Source: K189A clade bacterium (lineage in GTDB: Bacteria; Pseudomonadota; Gammaproteobacteria; Pseudomonadales; Azotimanducaceae). From it: a stretch of DNA of 16,285 nucleotides. The first letter of the stretch is position 1; every line of letters begins with the position of its first letter. The stretch is taken from NCBI GenBank assembly GCA_007571095.1, contig RKSB01000051.1:1-16285 (forward strand), written 5' to 3'. The notes beneath the pieces are model-generated. The model was not told the origin of the DNA. It was given only the letters and a program-made list of their open reading frames with translations, and did no database searches. This document shows, piece after piece, positions 14,139 through 16,285 of this stretch. The translations under genes were made by a program, and so were the position numbers.

Positions 14139-15770
14139 ATGAGCAGAGAGTCCCTCAGTTGCTTTTCGGTTTTTGTTTTGACGGCGAGCGTTTTATCGAT
14201 TGCCTTGTCGGGCTGTGGTGGCCTGGCACGAATGAGCGAAAAAACAGGCAAGAAGACCCTGGAAAGTCCGGTTGCCGGCGAACTTGTTTTCATTGAAAAG
14301 GAGGATGGTTCGATTCAGGGCCCCTCCCAACTCTACAGTCTGGCTTCTCGGCTCTACCCTTCGGGGGCGATTTACAGCGGGTTTTGGCGTCAGGATGAAA
14401 AGAATGGCCTGGGTTTACTCTTTTCGCCTGAAAATCAGAACCTTTACATGGGAGAATTTGCTGACGATCACAGAACAGGATTTGGTGTTCTGGTAAGCAG
14501 GGATTCTGAATACCGGGGATATTGGCGACAGGATGTACCCGATGGTTATGGTGCATTAAAGTCTGTCGATGACAAGGGGCAGCATAGTTTTTATGCCGGC
14601 TATTGGAGCAATGGTCTGCGTTCGGGTAACGGCCTGAACGTCGGCGACCAGAAAACCTGGCAGGAGGGTACCTGGAACAGGGATCTGCTGGACGGTTTTG
14701 GCGAAAGAGTCGATGCCGACGGCAACTGGTATCAAGGCAGCTGGTTTCAGGGGCAACGCGACGGATACGGTCGCTCCCTGCATCGTTCGGGCAACGCTTA
14801 CGAAGGTACCTGGCGAAGGGATCAACGTGCAGGCTACGGAGTGGAAACTTACATTGATGGCAGTCGTTATGCCGGCGAATGGAGCAATGACCTCAAAACA
14901 GGGTATGGCGAAGCGGTACTTAACAACGGCATCGAACACGCCGGCTACTGGCTGGATAACAAGCCCTGGGGTAAGGGCACTCGTACTTTTCCAACCGGTT
15001 TTTCGTTAAGTGGCGTATGGGCCGGAGACCTTATTCTGAACGGCCGAGTCCGCATTGAGGACAGGCCCCAGGCGGAATACGAGGGGCCTATACAGATGGA
15101 TGGCAACGCCGGCATGCAACCTCATGCAAAACTGCTGAGCTGGCTGAAGGCATTGGCGGAAGAAGGCTCTTCGGGTGCCCAAAATCTGCTCATCATGCTG
15201 TTAAACCAGAATGGAGCAAACGATGACAGCCTGCCCTGGCTGGAAAAGGCAGCCGACACTTCTCCCGAAGCCGCGTTCATCCTTGCAAGAAGTTATCTGC
15301 GCGACGAATCAACTGCATCGACTTTCTGGCCGAAGGCATTCAGCCTGTTAAAGAGGGCCGCCGATCAGAACTATCTGCATGCCTGCCTGGAGCTTGGCAA
15401 CCTCTACTACCGTTCTGATTTTCTGACCAGAGACGACTCGCTGGCAGCCAGCTACTTTGACCGTGCCTTCAAGGGTGGCAGCCTTGTCGCTCGAAACAAT
15501 CTGGCCTGGCTGTTGGCGACATCGCATAACGACCAGGTACGTCAAGGCGAACGCGCGCTTTTGGTCGTTCGGCCAGTGGTCGAAAACTATCCTTCGGCCC
15601 AGCACTTCGATACGCTGGCGGCGGTTTATGCCGAGCTTGAGTATTTCGGGCTGGCGGTTGGCTTTCAGCAGGAAGCACTTCGACTCATGGTGAAAGAAAA
15701 CCGGCAAATACCTCAGGTGATGCAGGACAGGCTCGAAAGATATCAACAGAAGATGCCGTGGCGCGAGTAG
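14139..15770 (+). CDS. MORN- and Sel1-repeat lipoprotein
   Basis: 543 residues from ATG 14139, chosen because it begins a lipoprotein signal peptide: hydrophobic core at 8-23 and lipobox LSGC with Cys26. Gly follows the Cys, so outer-membrane sorting is expected and the protein faces the periplasm or surface. Residues 75-295 contain about nine MORN repeats (GxxYxGxWxxxxxxGxG pattern, such as AYEGTWRRDQRAGYG and RYAGEWSNDLKTGYG). Residues 335-450 resemble Sel1/TPR-type helical repeats, and 450-515 a further TPR-like region (NNLAWLLATS, DTLAAVYAEL). It is most likely a scaffold or binding protein; no catalytic motif is seen. An open frame continues upstream to 13989 but the extra 50 residues show no domain and would bury the signal peptide. 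Its TAG stop lies inside the first repeat of the following array. Confidence 0.87.
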   Translation: MSRESLSCFSVFVLTASVLSIALSGCGGLARMSEKTGKKTLESPVAGELVFIEKEDGSIQGPSQLYSLASRLYPSGAIYSGFWRQDEKNGLGLLFSPENQNLYMGEFADDHRTGFGVLVSRDSEYRGYWRQDVPDGYGALKSVDDKGQHSFYAGYWSNGLRSGNGLNVGDQKTWQEGTWNRDLLDGFGERVDADGNWYQGSWFQGQRDGYGRSLHRSGNAYEGTWRRDQRAGYGVETYIDGSRYAGEWSNDLKTGYGEAVLNNGIEHAGYWLDNKPWGKGTRTFPTGFSLSGVWAGDLILNGRVRIEDRPQAEYEGPIQMDGNAGMQPHAKLLSWLKALAEEGSSGAQNLLIMLLNQNGANDDSLPWLEKAADTSPEAAFILARSYLRDESTASTFWPKAFSLLKRAADQNYLHACLELGNLYYRSDFLTRDDSLAASYFDRAFKGGSLVARNNLAWLLATSHNDQVRQGERALLVVRPVVENYPSAQHFDTLAAVYAELEYFGLAVGFQQEALRLMVKENRQIPQVMQDRLERYQQKMPWRE

Positions 15771-16285
15771 AGCCCTCAGCTGGAAAGGGAATGGAGCCTT
15801 CAGCTAAAAGAAATAGATAATAGAGCCTTCAGCCAAAAGGAGCCTTCAGCTAAAGAAAATAGAGAAATAAAAGAGCCCTCAGCTAAAAGAAATAAAAGAG
15901 CCTCTAGCTAAAGGAGCCTTCAGCCGGAGCCTTCAGCTAAAAGGAGCCTTCAGCTGGAAAGGGAATAGAGCCTTCAGCTGGAAAGGGAATAAAAAAATAA
16001 AGAATAGAAATAGAGCCCTCAGCTATCAGCTAAAAGGAGCCCTCAGCTGGAAAGGGAATAGAGCCCTCAGCTGGAAAGGGAATAGAGCCCTCAGCTGGAA
16101 AGGGAATGGAGCCCTCAGCTAAAAGAAATAGATAATAGAGCCTTCAGCCAAAAGGAGCCTTCAGCCGGAGTCTTCAGCTAAAAGGAGCCTTCAGCTAAAA
16201 GGAGCCTTCAGCTAGAAAGGGAATAGAGCCCTCAGCTGGAAAGGGAATAGAGCCCTCAGCTGGAAAGGGAATAGAGCCCTCAGCT
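15768..16285 (+). repeat. Modular array of the GAGCCYTCAGCY repeat (23 cores, runs off the edge)
   Basis: The 12-base core GAGCC[C/T]TCAGC[T/C] occurs 23 times from 15770 to the window end, with two irregular versions (15898 with CTCTAG, 16168 with GAGTC). Core-to-core distances take a few values: 24 nine times, 17 five times, 13 and 29 twice each, with single 16, 25, 33 and 45. The linkers are G, AAAAG, GGAAAGGGAATA (or ...ATG) and AAAAGAAATAGATAATA. An 82-base block (15770-15851) recurs at 16085-16166 with two differences, so the array has grown partly by block duplication. Distances are not all multiples of three and stops occur in the linkers, so it does not encode a repeat protein. Individual cores plus linkers could form only 3-4-bp stems (CCCT/AGGG, CCTT/AAGG). 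Not CRISPR: no constant-length unique spacers. Confidence 0.93.

Noticed and set aside
15768..16285. CRISPR array
   Set aside because: Cores are only 12 bp, linkers are themselves repeated and of several discrete lengths, and no cas genes are present.
15770..16285. Coding repeat protein (24-base units would read EPSAGKGI in one frame)
   Set aside because: Frequent 13-, 17- and 29-base spacings shift the frame and stops occur in linkers, so no long frame survives.

Overview
The window looks like a chromosomal piece of a gammaproteobacterium with balanced GC. The main clues are a selenide,water dikinase fused behind an FAD/NAD(P)H-oxidoreductase domain, and a glutamyl-tRNA synthetase gene followed on the same strand by tRNA-Ala(GGC), an arrangement known from pseudomonads and relatives. 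Coding density is modest for a bacterium, with several non-coding gaps of 300-500 bases, one clearly truncated gene, a decayed tRNA copy and a repeat family. This suggests a genome undergoing rearrangement and decay, possibly host-associated (inference). I cannot name the genus.

Layout. 1-2142 (-): oxidoreductase-SelD fusion, cut by the left edge. 2259-2402 (+): possible 47-residue membrane protein. 2456-2860 (-): MAPEG protein. 3332-4120 (+): cytosolic-type glutathione S-transferase, closed by a perfect 13-bp hairpin. 4576-5283 (-): short-chain dehydrogenase (SDR) with Phe at the usual catalytic Tyr position. 5619-5662 (-): eroded copy of the 3' half of tRNA-Ala. 5813-7594 (-): membrane-anchored CocE/NonD-family hydrolase with visibly different base composition. 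7686-7811: small repeat array. 7828-8439 (-): 2-hydroxychromene-2-carboxylate isomerase-like protein. 8446-8613 (-): truncated SDR. 9140-9215 (-): tRNA-Ala(GGC). 9269-11146 (-): gltX with a C-terminal extension of about 150 residues. 11264-12997 (+): degenerate GGDEF plus apparently intact EAL. 13038-13823 (-): PaaG-like enoyl-CoA hydratase/isomerase. 14139-15770 (+): MORN/Sel1-repeat lipoprotein. 15768-16285: large repeat array running off the right edge.

Most unusual content. The two arrays share one 12-bp core (GAGCC[C/T]TCAGC[T/C]) joined by purine-rich linkers of a few preferred lengths. There are 23 cores in the right array and five in the internal one. Both arrays lie directly after a stop codon and read in the same sense as the gene before them; in the right array the stop codon itself lies inside the repeat pattern. 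I do not recognise this repeat family.

How genes relate. MAPEG, GST, the kappa-GST-like isomerase and the two SDRs suggest glutathione-linked or aromatic/xenobiotic metabolism, but they do not form one operon. The stretch between tRNA-Ala and its eroded 3' copy (about 5.6-9.1 kb) has the geometry of an old tRNA-targeted genomic island carrying the hydrolase, the isomerase, a repeat array and the broken SDR. No integrase is visible.
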